Shown: positions 18,000 through 26,991 of the stretch, piece after piece
Layout: each line of letters begins with the position of its first letter
Numbering within the stretch: the stretch's first letter is position 1
NCBI GenBank assembly: GCA_000333855.2
Contig: CM007314.1
Location: 463,535 to 497,710 of the forward strand
Origin: Endotrypanum monterogeii
Lineage: Eukaryota > Euglenozoa > Kinetoplastea > Trypanosomatida > Trypanosomatidae
Length of the DNA stretch: 34,176 nt
Reading direction: 5' to 3'
Program-made: the position numbers and the translations under genes
The notes under the pieces: model-generated
Seen by the model: only the letters and a program-made list of their open reading frames with translations
Database searches by the model: none
Told to the model about the DNA's origin: nothing

Positions 18000-19811
18000 T
18001 GCTCGGTGTGCGGGTAGCCCATGTACGGCTGTGGCCTCTATGTTGTACCCTACCTTTCCTTTTCTTCCCACTTTTCCCCAACCCCCCGGCGGCGTACCAA
18101 CGACAGGGGCTAAGCCGAGGAGGTGGGTGTCCTTCAGCTTCTTTTTTTTTCTTTTGTTGTACTTTTTTCCTATCGCGTGCACATTGTTCAGATTGATAGG
18201 TGATTTGTTTGGTGTAGTGATTTTGTATTCTGTTACTCACTTCCCCCCTCGCCCCCATTCTTCTCTCTTATATATCTATATAAGTATATGCATATGATAG
18301 ACGAATATATATTGTATATCATTTGTTAATTTTATCCCCGGGTAGAGCTAACTTGGCGTATTCTTTTGTTTCACTTCCGCAATTCTTGCAAAGAGGCCAA
18401 GGAGTGGGTTTGTTCAGTTTTGGTGGATCTGCAAAGTGGAGAGCAGGAAGGGGGGAGGAGAGTGAGTGAGGGGAGGGGGGGGGAGCCGTGGCGTTGAGAT
18501 GTGCGCATCTCCTTGGCTGTACTGTTCGCACACGCGTGCAGCATATCTGTAGATCGTTGCTTCCCAGAGCGACAAAGTGCGGGTGATGATCTTTTTTCTT
18601 CACTGATTCATTTGTGGTACTGACGCCAGGGTATGGCGAGAATGGCGGCGGTTGTGTGGTCAACTCCGACGCCGCTCTTTTCCATTCCATGCTCACGATG
18701 GGGAGGTGCTGATTGTCTTCCGACTCTGCTCCTCTTTTTTTTTTTCCGTTTTGCATTTTCTTTTGCTCATCACAAGGGAGGGGTTGGGTGCAGAGGGAAA
18801 CTGTGCTGTATGCGTTTGGTGTACTTGCTCCCTCTCCTCCCCTCCCCCCTAGACGAAGTGGGGTGGGCAATGGTGCCTGCGCTGATGCAGTTGGGTTATT
18901 ATCTTCGTTTTCTCTCCTCATTCCTTCATTCTCACCCTTTTATCTCGTGTCTCCTTCTTCCCCCTTTTTTTTTTTCATTCTCCAATCGTCTAAGCGACAC
19001 TCACGTTTTCAGTGACCGTGGAGCAGGTTGGGTTTAGGATGATTACATTTTGCGTTTGTAAAATGTACTTGGCGTGTGCGGCGGCGGTACGAATTGGAGG
19101 GGATGTGTGGGTGGGTGGGTGAAACGGGTTGCCGCATCTCTCCTCCCTCAATTCGCTTCCCCTTTCTTACCCACAATAAAAAAAAAATGAGAAAAATTAG
19201 GTACGTTGCACACAAAAGAATCCCGCTTTGTTTGTGCGCTGGGCGGTACTTTTTACGCCCCCCCCCTCCACCGCCTGTTCATAATACGTGTGTATGCATT
19301 CGTATAGATGTGCAGCTGCTCCCTGATCGCTGCTTGTATCTTGGCTTCAATGACTAGTCCAAATGAGGTACGCCTAAACATGTCGCCTATATGTATATAT
19401 GTTTATCTCTCTCTGTGTGTGTGTGTGTGTCTTGCCGCCGCTGATGAATGCTGTCTGTGGCTTCCTTTTTTCTTCCTCTCAATTGGCAAAGGTGCACGGT
19501 GTTGGAGATATTCCCATGGGGTAATGAGGTGAGCACTTCTTTCTTTCGAGGCTGCCTCATATCTTCAGCAGCTTTGGGTCATGCACACCTAACATAGCCT
19601 TCTCTACGCCCCCCCCACTTCTTCACCCAAGCGCGTGCTAGCACGAGTGCTCCATACTTCTGTATGAATCTATGATGAGAACTTCAAAAGCAGGAGGTAC
19701 CCTGAGCTACACACTTCCATCAAGGGGGCAGGCGTGGACCTGACTGGGCACCTTCAGCGACACCGTTGTGGTCTCTCTCGTGTTGTATTTAGCGTGCGTT
19801 TGGGGGGAGCG

Positions 19812-19961
19812 GTCTTCCCTTTTCTTGTTTTTTTTCTCAGTCTCCACAAGGCATCTAGGCGTTTGCAGCATTGGATGTTGACTTCAGCATATTGCACGAC
19901 TTACCAAGCATACTGCGCTTCTTTCTAATAAACATATACACACACGCACACGCACACATAG
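19812..19961 (+). promoter_or_regulatory. Candidate splice acceptors for the TMEM107-like gene
   Basis: The best tract runs 19813-19840 and ends in TTTTTCTCAG. A transcript spliced there would carry an upstream ATG at 19875 opening a 17-codon uORF ending at 19928. A weaker acceptor AG at 19960-19961 would remove that uORF and leave 20123 as the first ATG. Which is used cannot be decided from sequence. Confidence 0.4.
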
Positions 19962-20122
19962 ACGAAGACGAAGCGCCGTCATTTCCGCTAGAGGGTGTCG
20001 GGAGCTTTTGCCCTTTAATCGACCAAAGCAGGTCTACTCAAAGGCTCAAAAAAAAAAAAGCGACGGCGCTGTCTTGTGAAGTATCGTGACTGCATCGACT
20101 TTCTTGACTTCGGTTCTCAAAT

Positions 20123-20623
20123 ATGCCGATCAGATTACATGAAACCAGAGACTTTCGGCGGTGTGCCATACCCCATGTCATGGTGATCCTCCGGAACTGG
20201 AATACATTAGTTTGGGTGCCCTACCGCTTAGCGATGTGGACGGTACACTTCAGTGTACTGCTCTGTGTCACTCGAGGAAGCGATCGCATGATACGTGTTT
20301 CTTCCCTGTTGCGTGACTACACGGATGCAGACTACGCTTCCCTACGGTTGGTGACAGATGTGTGCCTCGCTGCAAGCTTTGTCTGCTTGTTTGTTAATCT
20401 TTGGGGGGTATTGACAAGCCGAACGCTTCGTTTCGGTGTCGACAACTGGTTTCAGGGATCCTGTCACGGCATCGCTGCGCTTCTGCTGATCGTTTCATGG
20501 CAGTCAACCGCGCACGTTGCACGTATTTGGCATGTATTCTACATTTTTTCCATCATTCCCACCGTCATCGAAGTGGTCGCGCTGGCATATTCTTATTGGA
20601 CTGGCTTGGAGCTCTTTTGGTAG
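20123..20623 (+). CDS. TMEM107: TMEM107-like ciliary transition-zone membrane protein
   Basis: A 166-residue protein with four hydrophobic segments, about residues 33-51, 77-98, 113-128 and 135-158. From residue 32 on it parallels animal TMEM107: VPYRL near the start; a SD dipeptide after segment one; a Q-x3-HG element (HG at 115-116) just before segment three; and W136 followed by F-x-x-S-x-x-P-x-x-x-E with P146 and E150 in segment four. TMEM107 is a tetraspan component of the MKS module of the ciliary transition zone, where it helps limit membrane protein entry to the cilium; here that would be the flagellum. About 30 extra N-terminal residues precede the similarity, and an in-frame Met at residue 20 could be an alternative start. 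Identification rests on recalled family pattern, not a search. Confidence 0.75.
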   Translation: MPIRLHETRDFRRCAIPHVMVILRNWNTLVWVPYRLAMWTVHFSVLLCVTRGSDRMIRVSSLLRDYTDADYASLRLVTDVCLAASFVCLFVNLWGVLTSRTLRFGVDNWFQGSCHGIAALLLIVSWQSTAHVARIWHVFYIFSIIPTVIEVVALAYSYWTGLELFW

Positions 20624-21203
20624 ATCTCTGTCTGGACGGAACGCCAGGAGGGGGGGATGGAGTGATGGAGTGAGGGGGTGGTGGTGGCTGGGTTTACCAG
20701 TGAAACTGCATATAGAAGATAAAGGCATACATCTGTGCGCGTAGACCGATGAGAGGACTCACCGGAGACCACATCAGCGTGGACAAACAAACAAACACAC
20801 ACACGCACACACACGAGTAGAAGACGGGATCTACATTCGCTATGACACTTCTTCATTAGATGACACTCCGCATTCCTTTGGCATCCCTTGCGCGTGTGTG
20901 TGGTTTTTCTGCACGCATAGGTGGACGCTAGCTAGCTACTGCTGGCCATCAAGCTGCAGTCGCGTATCGGCGGCGGTGGTGACGGAGGGCTATGGCGACA
21001 CGTACATGGTCCAAGGAGAGATCGCTGTCGTTGTCGTGTAGCGGAGCTTTCCGCGCGAATGGAGACTTTTCATATCGTGTCATACGGAGGTGCTCCTGGC
21101 ATCACCCCCCCCCCTCCCCCGCTGGGAGGGGGCAATGTATTGCTCTCACCCATCACACTCGATCATTTCTCACGTGTCCGTTCCCTTTCACACCTCAATC
21201 TAC
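20624..21203. other. Intergenic spacer
   Basis: No supported gene. It contains G-rich runs just after the TMEM107-like stop, a short CA-rich stretch near 20795-20813 and C-rich runs near 21106-21120. It likely comprises the 3' UTR and the leader region of the JmjC gene. Confidence 0.6.
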
Positions 21204-21205
21204 AG
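21151..21205 (+). promoter_or_regulatory. Predicted spliced-leader acceptor for the F-box/JmjC gene
   Basis: Pyrimidine-rich run ending in CAATCTACAG with the AG at 21204-21205. It would give a 194-nt leader that contains an upstream ATG at 21216. A closer AG at 21369-21370 has no good polypyrimidine tract. Confidence 0.5.
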
Positions 21206-21215
21206 CGTAAACCCC

Positions 21216-21269
21216 ATGACTCACTGCTGCGCCGAACCTTACGAGCTCCACGCAGGGACGCGCTTCATT

Positions 21270-21305
<36 letters not shown>

Positions 21306-21362
21306 CGGCACGAGGAGGAGGGGGAGAAAGCGATATTGCCAGTGGTGCACGTTGCCTCGTAA
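21216..21362 (+). other. Possible uORF over a TA microsatellite
   Basis: A 48-codon frame beginning at the first ATG after the predicted acceptor and ending 36 bases before the F-box/JmjC start. About ten codons alternate Ile and Tyr because they read the TA tract at 21273-21302. Whether it is translated is unknown. It would only exist in transcripts spliced at or upstream of 21205. Confidence 0.35.
21273..21302. repeat. (AT)15 microsatellite
   Basis: Perfect AT dinucleotide run within the predicted 5' UTR of the F-box/JmjC gene. Confidence 0.95.
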
Positions 21363-21398
21363 TTCGACAGACTCCTGGGGTGGGGCTAGTGTGAATCA

Positions 21399-23306
21399 AT
21401 GCTCAGCACCTCTTCCTCTGCAGCTACGGCTTCGTCGAGTCCATCGATCGGCCCACTCTTTGATGCAATCACACCACGGTTGTGGCTCCGCTACCTGCAG
21501 CAGTATTTGGATGCGTCTGATATAATTGCCTTGTCGGGGACGTGTTGGACTTTCTTTGTGCGCTGCAACGAGGAGCCGCTATGGCGCGAACTGTGCTTGC
21601 GTCCACCGTACGTCGACGCGCAGCAGAAGCGCAGTCTCTTCACCTTTAGGGGTTCTTGGAAGAGGACCGTCTGCACTTTCTTTCGAGAGCTCCAAAGATC
21701 TGATCAACACACAACGTGCGCCAGGTCCGTTGTGTGGGCTCCGTTGCGGAGCATCGCTGATGCCTCATTTTATTTCAATGCGCTTCTTCCTCGTATTGTC
21801 TTGTGCTTAAGAGCGAATGGGGAAATAAGCAGTGATGATTACACTGCATGGATGGCGAGGCTGTGCAGCATTCGCTTTGTTGAAGAGGGCAGTGGCTTTG
21901 CGAGGGATACAGCAGCAGCGCTCGCAAGCGAAGGCGACGACGGCGCGGCAGAATCCCGTGTTGGTGCTGAGATGAGTCTTAAGGTGTGGCAGGAAAACGT
22001 ACTTGGAAAAATCTATGCACCGGTTTTGGCTGTGAAGTACCTCAGCTTATCCGTTGGTGCCATCAACTATTTTTTACGTGATGGTGGCTTCCTCCGGCCT
22101 CCGCGCTATGCGCTTCGCCGCTCGCAGTACCGACTCGCGCCACGACACTCAGAGTTCACAGAGTACAACTGGTACGGTAGCTGTTTGCTGGAGCTTGTGC
22201 CACTTCCGGAATGGTGCACCAACACACAGTTTTTCGCTACACTCGACTGGAAGACAGCCCCTGATACTCGCTATCTGGAGTGTTGCGATCACGCCGCCGC
22301 CACCACTGAAGAGACCACCCTCGACTACACTTGCAATACACGACATCCGTTGCATTTGCCTGACGAGTTGTGCGGTGTATCAGGTGCTGTGGACCGCCGC
22401 TATCGGCTTAGCGTCGAAGCGTTCCAGAGGGAGTACGAAACACCTAACATTCCGGTGGTGCTCACAGGCTGCATTGAGGACTGGCCTGCACGCGACACGT
22501 GGCAGGACATTCATTTCTTCCGACGTTTTCCCTCTGAAGCGCTCAAGGCGAACGGCCGAACTGCAGACGGTCGGCGCTTTCGCATATCGGCGGAGGACTA
22601 CCTGGCTTACGAGGTCGCCATCAACGCCGAGAAGCCGATGTATGTGTTTGACAAAAAGATACTCGAGAGCTGCACTGCGCTGCGATCCGACTATGTGACT
22701 CCTCCTCACTTTCAAGAGGATTTTTTCTCTTGCATGTCCGAGGAGGATCGCCCTGACTACCGCTGGCTCCTTGTCGGTCCCGACGGCAGCGGCAGTCCTT
22801 TCCACACCGATCCTCATGGGACGTCCGCGTGGAATGCCGTCCTCAGCGGATGCAAGCGGGTGACGTTATACCCTCCACACGTGGTGCCTCCCGGCGTAGA
22901 TGAGGAGTTGATCCACAGCGACTACTATGCATCGGAGCCGTGTCTGAGGTGGTACCGTATGAGAGGGAGCTCAATGCCGAGTGGCTCTGCGGTACGCGGT
23001 ACTTTGAACAAGGAGCACGTTGGCGAGGCCTATCGTGATGTTGTGCACGAGATGCAGCCTGTGGAGGCGTTGGTGTTCCCAGGCGACATTTTGTTTATTC
23101 CTAGTGGCTGGTGGCACCAGGTACTCAACATCGGCCACACGGTGGCTGTAACCCAAAACGTCTGTTCCCGGATTTCGTTTCCTCGTGTTGTGGCGGACAT
23201 GAATGCACACGCGTGTCGTACTCTCCGGAAGAACTTTCAGCGTGCACTGCGGCGGGCAGGACACGACGAGTTGGCGGTACAGATACATGTTTTGAGAAAG
23301 AGGTGA
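21399..23306 (+). CDS. F-box and JmjC (JMJD6-like) oxygenase
   Basis: A 635-residue protein. Residues about 21-69 form an F-box-like motif (WLRYLQQYLDASDIIALS, then LWRELCLR), which normally binds Skp1 in SCF ubiquitin ligases. The C-terminal half is a JmjC/cupin fold close to JMJD6. The region PDYRWLLVGPDGSGSPFHTDP leads to an iron-binding triad H469, D471 and H573 (GWWHQVLN). N479 and K486 in GTSAWNAVLSGCKR sit where JMJD6 has its 2-oxoglutarate-contacting Asn and Lys. All expected catalytic residues are present, so it should be an active Fe(II)/2-oxoglutarate hydroxylase or demethylase; the substrate is unknown. F-box plus JmjC architectures exist in plants and some protists. The middle 300 residues contain no domain I recognise. 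The ATG is unambiguous in frame. Confidence 0.92.
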   Translation: MLSTSSSAATASSSPSIGPLFDAITPRLWLRYLQQYLDASDIIALSGTCWTFFVRCNEEPLWRELCLRPPYVDAQQKRSLFTFRGSWKRTVCTFFRELQRSDQHTTCARSVVWAPLRSIADASFYFNALLPRIVLCLRANGEISSDDYTAWMARLCSIRFVEEGSGFARDTAAALASEGDDGAAESRVGAEMSLKVWQENVLGKIYAPVLAVKYLSLSVGAINYFLRDGGFLRPPRYALRRSQYRLAPRHSEFTEYNWYGSCLLELVPLPEWCTNTQFFATLDWKTAPDTRYLECCDHAAATTEETTLDYTCNTRHPLHLPDELCGVSGAVDRRYRLSVEAFQREYETPNIPVVLTGCIEDWPARDTWQDIHFFRRFPSEALKANGRTADGRRFRISAEDYLAYEVAINAEKPMYVFDKKILESCTALRSDYVTPPHFQEDFFSCMSEEDRPDYRWLLVGPDGSGSPFHTDPHGTSAWNAVLSGCKRVTLYPPHVVPPGVDEELIHSDYYASEPCLRWYRMRGSSMPSGSAVRGTLNKEHVGEAYRDVVHEMQPVEALVFPGDILFIPSGWWHQVLNIGHTVAVTQNVCSRISFPRVVADMNAHACRTLRKNFQRALRRAGHDELAVQIHVLRKR

Positions 23307-23695
23307 GTCTTTCATGAATGTTGTGCTCCGCGCTGTATAGGTGTCTGTTGCGTTTTTTTTTTTGGGGGGGGGAGGAGGTTGAAGTAACTGGATGGCGAGG
23401 CATGCTCTCCCACCGCACATCCACCCAGTAGACCTCAGTGGCGGCACTACTGTATTCTAGTTTTCTCGGTTTGCTCACCTCGCTGCAGGAAGTGGTTGTT
23501 GCAGTTTTGAGGGGATGACAGGGGGCGAGGGGGTAGTGGATGGCGCTCAGGTCTCCTTTTCCCTTTTCTCCCCATCAAGTTTCACACACACACACACACA
23601 CAAACACATATATATATACATGTTCGTTTGATTAGCTTTTAGTGAGTACTATCGGCGCAACACGACTTCCCAGTTTTTGTCTGTCGCGTCATGAT
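23307..23695. other. Intergenic spacer
   Basis: No supported gene. It contains T10G10-like homopolymers near 23353-23372 and a CA run at 23584-23602 followed by a short TA run. Confidence 0.65.
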
Positions 23696-23738
23696 TGACT
23701 TCTCTTCCCCCTGCTCATCTCGGCGTCCCCTCCACCAG
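23696..23738 (+). promoter_or_regulatory. Predicted upstream splice acceptor for the USP gene
   Basis: C/T-rich tract ending in CCACCAG with the AG at 23737-23738. No ATG lies between it and 23827, giving a leader of about 88 nt and initiation at the full-length start. Confidence 0.55.
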
Positions 23739-23765
23739 CGTCCCTCCTCCTGTGCACTATATCAT

Positions 23766-23841
23766 CATCATCTCCTTGTGTTTTGTTCCTTTCTCTCTGC
23801 CCCTTCGCCCCACTTTTCCTTCACGGATGTCTTCCTCACAG
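23766..23841 (+). promoter_or_regulatory. Candidate internal splice acceptor overlapping the USP start
   Basis: An even stronger pyrimidine tract spans about 23775-23823. The first AG after it is at 23840-23841, inside the coding frame and 14 bases past the ATG. Splicing there would remove that ATG, and the next in-frame ATG is 23992, codon 56. Confidence 0.4.
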
Positions 23842-26800
23842 CTTATCAAGGTCACCGCTGCTTCAGCGGGCCTAGGCTTCGTCAAACTGTCTATTTCACC
23901 GATTATATTCACCGGCCCCCCGAGTGTCGGTGTCAACCTCAAGACCGCAACCAGGCAGTCCTCCTTGCTCGAACCTCGCAAGAAGAGGACTATGCCATGT
24001 TGCTGCGTTGAAGAGGTCGACCTCGACATATTCCGAGGGGTCTTTATTGAGCAGTGGCTGCACGGAACACAGCACAGCAACTGCCAGGAGGCTCTTTTTT
24101 TCTGTACGACATGTGGCCCCCCCGCGGTTCAAGAATCGATCAAAGGTTCTTCGGGTGGCGTCACGAGCGGGGGTGTTACTCGGAGCAGCAGCTACGCAAA
24201 CACCAAGGGATTCCCAGCTGAGAAGAAAAGCTCTTCTGGCAAGTTTCTCTTTGGCAGTACGCTCAAAAAGTTCTTTGGATCGTCCAAGAGCAGCTGCAAA
24301 GGGGACCAGGGCACCACTTCGTTCAAGCAGCCCAGTACTAACTCCATACGCGAGCATCACTTGCGCATCATGTCTGCAGAGGAGGAGGAGCTTCCCACAA
24401 CACCACGGACAGAAAAAGAGCTTTACCTTTGTGTGACCTGCGCCTCGTGCTATTGCCGCGACCACGCTAGTGATCACCACTATAGTCGTCAGCAGCGTAG
24501 CATCGTTGCGGGTAGCGATGATCTCTGTGCACCACACAAGGGCTACCCGTATCACTCCTTTTTCATTGGTGTGCCGAGCTTCGTGAGTACGCATCCTTCA
24601 CACCATTTACCGGAGACGTCATGGGGCCTGCTTTTCCCCACCGTCATCATACGCGAAATCGAGGAGGGCACAGTTGACCTGTCGAGGCCACTCCCGTTTT
24701 ACGAGAATTTCGAAGAGATATGCGACGCCAACGCTGCCTGCGGGGGGTGCCCTTCACACAGAAGTGGCAGCACAACTTCCAACAGTCACAGCTTTGGCCG
24801 CGGAAAAAATACCACAGGTCTTTCTGGCGCAGCGTACACCCGTGTGCACGTCACTTCCGGTAGCAGTGGTCATTTTGATTGGTCGCCACAGACGCAGTCC
24901 AAGACCAACAGCTTTGTAGATATAAAGGAAGAGTTCACCGAGGCGAACCAGCCTACTTTGCTTACACCCATGGGAGCTCACAGGTTTCTCTCAATGATCG
25001 AGTTCCACTCCTCACCACCCGAAAACTGGTCGTATCTCATGTTTTGTGCCAAGTGCGCGGATCGACAGGCAACTCGATTGCAAGGCAAGCAGTGTGACAA
25101 CGACCTCATACGTCATGTTCATCTGCGCCGCCTGGGCCAGCTGACAGCGGTGCTTGGGTATTTCCTGTTGCGCGGGGTACGCCTTGAAATACCGCTCAAG
25201 TATGTGGAGTACTCGGCAAGAAAACGCGCGCAGCAGGTGGAGTTGCAGCGCAACCATACTCGCCCATCTCACGCAGCGGAGATGCAGCGTGTCGGCCGCG
25301 CCTTGGAGCTGGTCGGTGGGCTTGAGCTGGCGACGGCGTCGGGTGCTGCTGCCAGCGCTACAGATTCCTCGCCGGCAGCGGCGCACCCGGTGAACAACTA
25401 CTGCTTGCTGTCCCGGACGGAGACGGACCACGTCATCACCCGCGCGGCTATCTGCGGCTTTTCTAACGAGAGCTACTTCTGCTACATGAATTCAGTGCTA
25501 CAGTGTCTGTTGCGATGCCGCATTTTTACTAGATCGTTGCTGTACCTCGACCTGCCCCACAGTCCCGGAAATCTCGTGACGTCCATGTCACGCCTAATTC
25601 ACCAGGTGGCGCACCAGACATATCAGGATGTACGCAACGGTGCTGTTTTTGCCTTTGTACGTTCTGTACGGGCGCAGATTTCGAGCATCAACATTCTTTT
25701 TGAGCAGGATGAGCAGCAGGATGCGCAGGAGTTTCTCATTACGCTTCTCAACGGTATCGGGGATGAGTTTGACAAGGGAAAAAGTGAAGAGGAAAAGAAG
25801 GCAACTCGGCGTGTCAGCTTCGAGGGCACGCTGCTATCGGAAGTGACCTGCTCTCAATGTAAACATTGTGTCCCGCGCAACGAAATGTTCATGTCTCTCT
25901 CTATCCCCATCGAGAAAAGCATCGAGGATGGTGTTGCGTCAGTTTTCGCCCCGGCCACACTGCGTGGGAAGGACCGCTACGCGTGCGAGGGGTGCTTCAA
26001 AAAGTTGTCTGCGAAGGAGCAGCAAGGGCACAACGCCCTCGCTGCATCCCAGGCCGAGGCAGAGAGGAGGGCCAAGTTGGATGGGCGGAAGCTCACCAAG
26101 GAGCAGCGGGAGGAGCGCGTGTACGCCAACTCGCTTTACAGTGAGGCCGAAGTACGAACGTCACTGTCCCATCTGGGCGGCAGTCTCGCAGTGCATCTTC
26201 TGCGCTTTCACTACGATCCAGGCGCCCAAGACTTCATCAAGGTGCTCACACCGGTACGCATCTCGACTACTCTTGACCTCACCCCATATGTCAGCCGCGA
26301 GGTGGTCGAGGCTTACAAGCGCATGGACAAGATCCAGCTCATGCAGCGCCGCTTCCCGGGAACCTCTGAGCGGCTGATCGACAGGTATCTGCGCCATGCC
26401 AAGGATGAGGTAAAATCGGCTACTCAAAAGATGTTGGACGATGGTCACGGGGTAGTCGGGGCGGTGCACTCGCGACAAAGCAGCCGCGAAGTTACTAGTC
26501 GCATTCAGGCAGGTGTGGGGGGAGCAAACGTTATTGTCGATGCTGCTTCTGAAGACGTGAACGGAGTTGCAAGCACCATCGGTACTTCCTCTTCCATAGC
26601 AACACCGCGCACCGTCAGTGCCACTCTCAACGGTGATCACAGCACCCCTGCCAAGGCCAGTGGCAAACCGGGTTCCAACGCGGACGGGGGTGGTGGCAGG
26701 GCAGCAGCGCAACCTCTCACGACGCTCACTGCTTCTGTCATTTCCGCATTAAGACGTGAGGACTTTGATCCGTTTGGAGAGCGCGCTCCTACGAAGCCGT

Positions 26801-26991
26801 CTTTGGTGCGACACCTCGTGGGTATCGTTGCGCATCGCGGATCTCTTCATGGGGGTCACTATATTGCCTATGTGCGCCATCTAGCTCGTCCAGAAGTGTG
26901 GTTTCGCTGCGACGACGAGGACATTGACGTAGTGGACGAGAAGTCGGTGCTCGATCATGAGTCGGAGGTATATCTTGCCTTCTACGAGTAG
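23827..26991 (+). CDS. Ubiquitin-specific protease with zinc-finger-like N-terminus
   Basis: A 1,054-residue C19-family deubiquitinase, predicted to cleave ubiquitin from proteins. The N-terminal third has Cys/His clusters: MPCCCVEE from residue 56, FFCTTCGPP near 94-102 and LYLCVTCASCYCRDH from about 199 with further His residues. The spacing resembles a ZnF-UBP domain split by a Ser/Gly/Lys-rich insert. The Cys box GFSNESYFCYMNSVLQCL carries the nucleophile C552; most relatives have GNTC where this has SYFC. The His box GSLHGGHYIAYVRH contains H1011, and VWFRCDDEDIDVV supplies the third residue at D1029 or D1030. Two CxxC pairs in the fingers region (near TCSQCKHC and YACEGC) could bind zinc. 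A low-complexity insert precedes the His box. It probably acts in cytosol or nucleus; the closest animal relatives may be USP16/45-like, but this is uncertain. Confidence 0.92.
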   Translation: MSSSQLIKVTAASAGLGFVKLSISPIIFTGPPSVGVNLKTATRQSSLLEPRKKRTMPCCCVEEVDLDIFRGVFIEQWLHGTQHSNCQEALFFCTTCGPPAVQESIKGSSGGVTSGGVTRSSSYANTKGFPAEKKSSSGKFLFGSTLKKFFGSSKSSCKGDQGTTSFKQPSTNSIREHHLRIMSAEEEELPTTPRTEKELYLCVTCASCYCRDHASDHHYSRQQRSIVAGSDDLCAPHKGYPYHSFFIGVPSFVSTHPSHHLPETSWGLLFPTVIIREIEEGTVDLSRPLPFYENFEEICDANAACGGCPSHRSGSTTSNSHSFGRGKNTTGLSGAAYTRVHVTSGSSGHFDWSPQTQSKTNSFVDIKEEFTEANQPTLLTPMGAHRFLSMIEFHSSPPENWSYLMFCAKCADRQATRLQGKQCDNDLIRHVHLRRLGQLTAVLGYFLLRGVRLEIPLKYVEYSARKRAQQVELQRNHTRPSHAAEMQRVGRALELVGGLELATASGAAASATDSSPAAAHPVNNYCLLSRTETDHVITRAAICGFSNESYFCYMNSVLQCLLRCRIFTRSLLYLDLPHSPGNLVTSMSRLIHQVAHQTYQDVRNGAVFAFVRSVRAQISSINILFEQDEQQDAQEFLITLLNGIGDEFDKGKSEEEKKATRRVSFEGTLLSEVTCSQCKHCVPRNEMFMSLSIPIEKSIEDGVASVFAPATLRGKDRYACEGCFKKLSAKEQQGHNALAASQAEAERRAKLDGRKLTKEQREERVYANSLYSEAEVRTSLSHLGGSLAVHLLRFHYDPGAQDFIKVLTPVRISTTLDLTPYVSREVVEAYKRMDKIQLMQRRFPGTSERLIDRYLRHAKDEVKSATQKMLDDGHGVVGAVHSRQSSREVTSRIQAGVGGANVIVDAASEDVNGVASTIGTSSSIATPRTVSATLNGDHSTPAKASGKPGSNADGGGGRAAAQPLTTLTASVISALRREDFDPFGERAPTKPSLVRHLVGIVAHRGSLHGGHYIAYVRHLARPEVWFRCDDEDIDVVDEKSVLDHESEVYLAFYE

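Larger units (their letters stand above)
16925..20122. other. 3.2-kb spacer without a supported gene
   Basis: This is the longest non-coding stretch. It contains a CA tract just after the DHHC stop, many T tracts, (GAC)6 at 17862-17879, G11 at 17989-17999 and a TG run near 19411. Open frames on either strand are Pro/Ser/Phe-rich readings of pyrimidine or purine tracts. Several T-rich runs followed by AG could serve as splice sites for a short RNA, but none leads to a convincing ORF. Confidence 0.6.

Noticed and set aside
18319..18921. 200-residue minus-strand frame in the long spacer
   Set aside because: Low-complexity Pro/Ser/Lys reading of pyrimidine tracts, no recognisable domain, and opposite to the direction of all other genes.
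23695..23826. 44-residue N-terminal extension of the USP with a hydrophobic stretch
   Set aside because: It begins at TTG and translates the pyrimidine tract used for splicing; the apparent signal-peptide look comes from T-rich codons.
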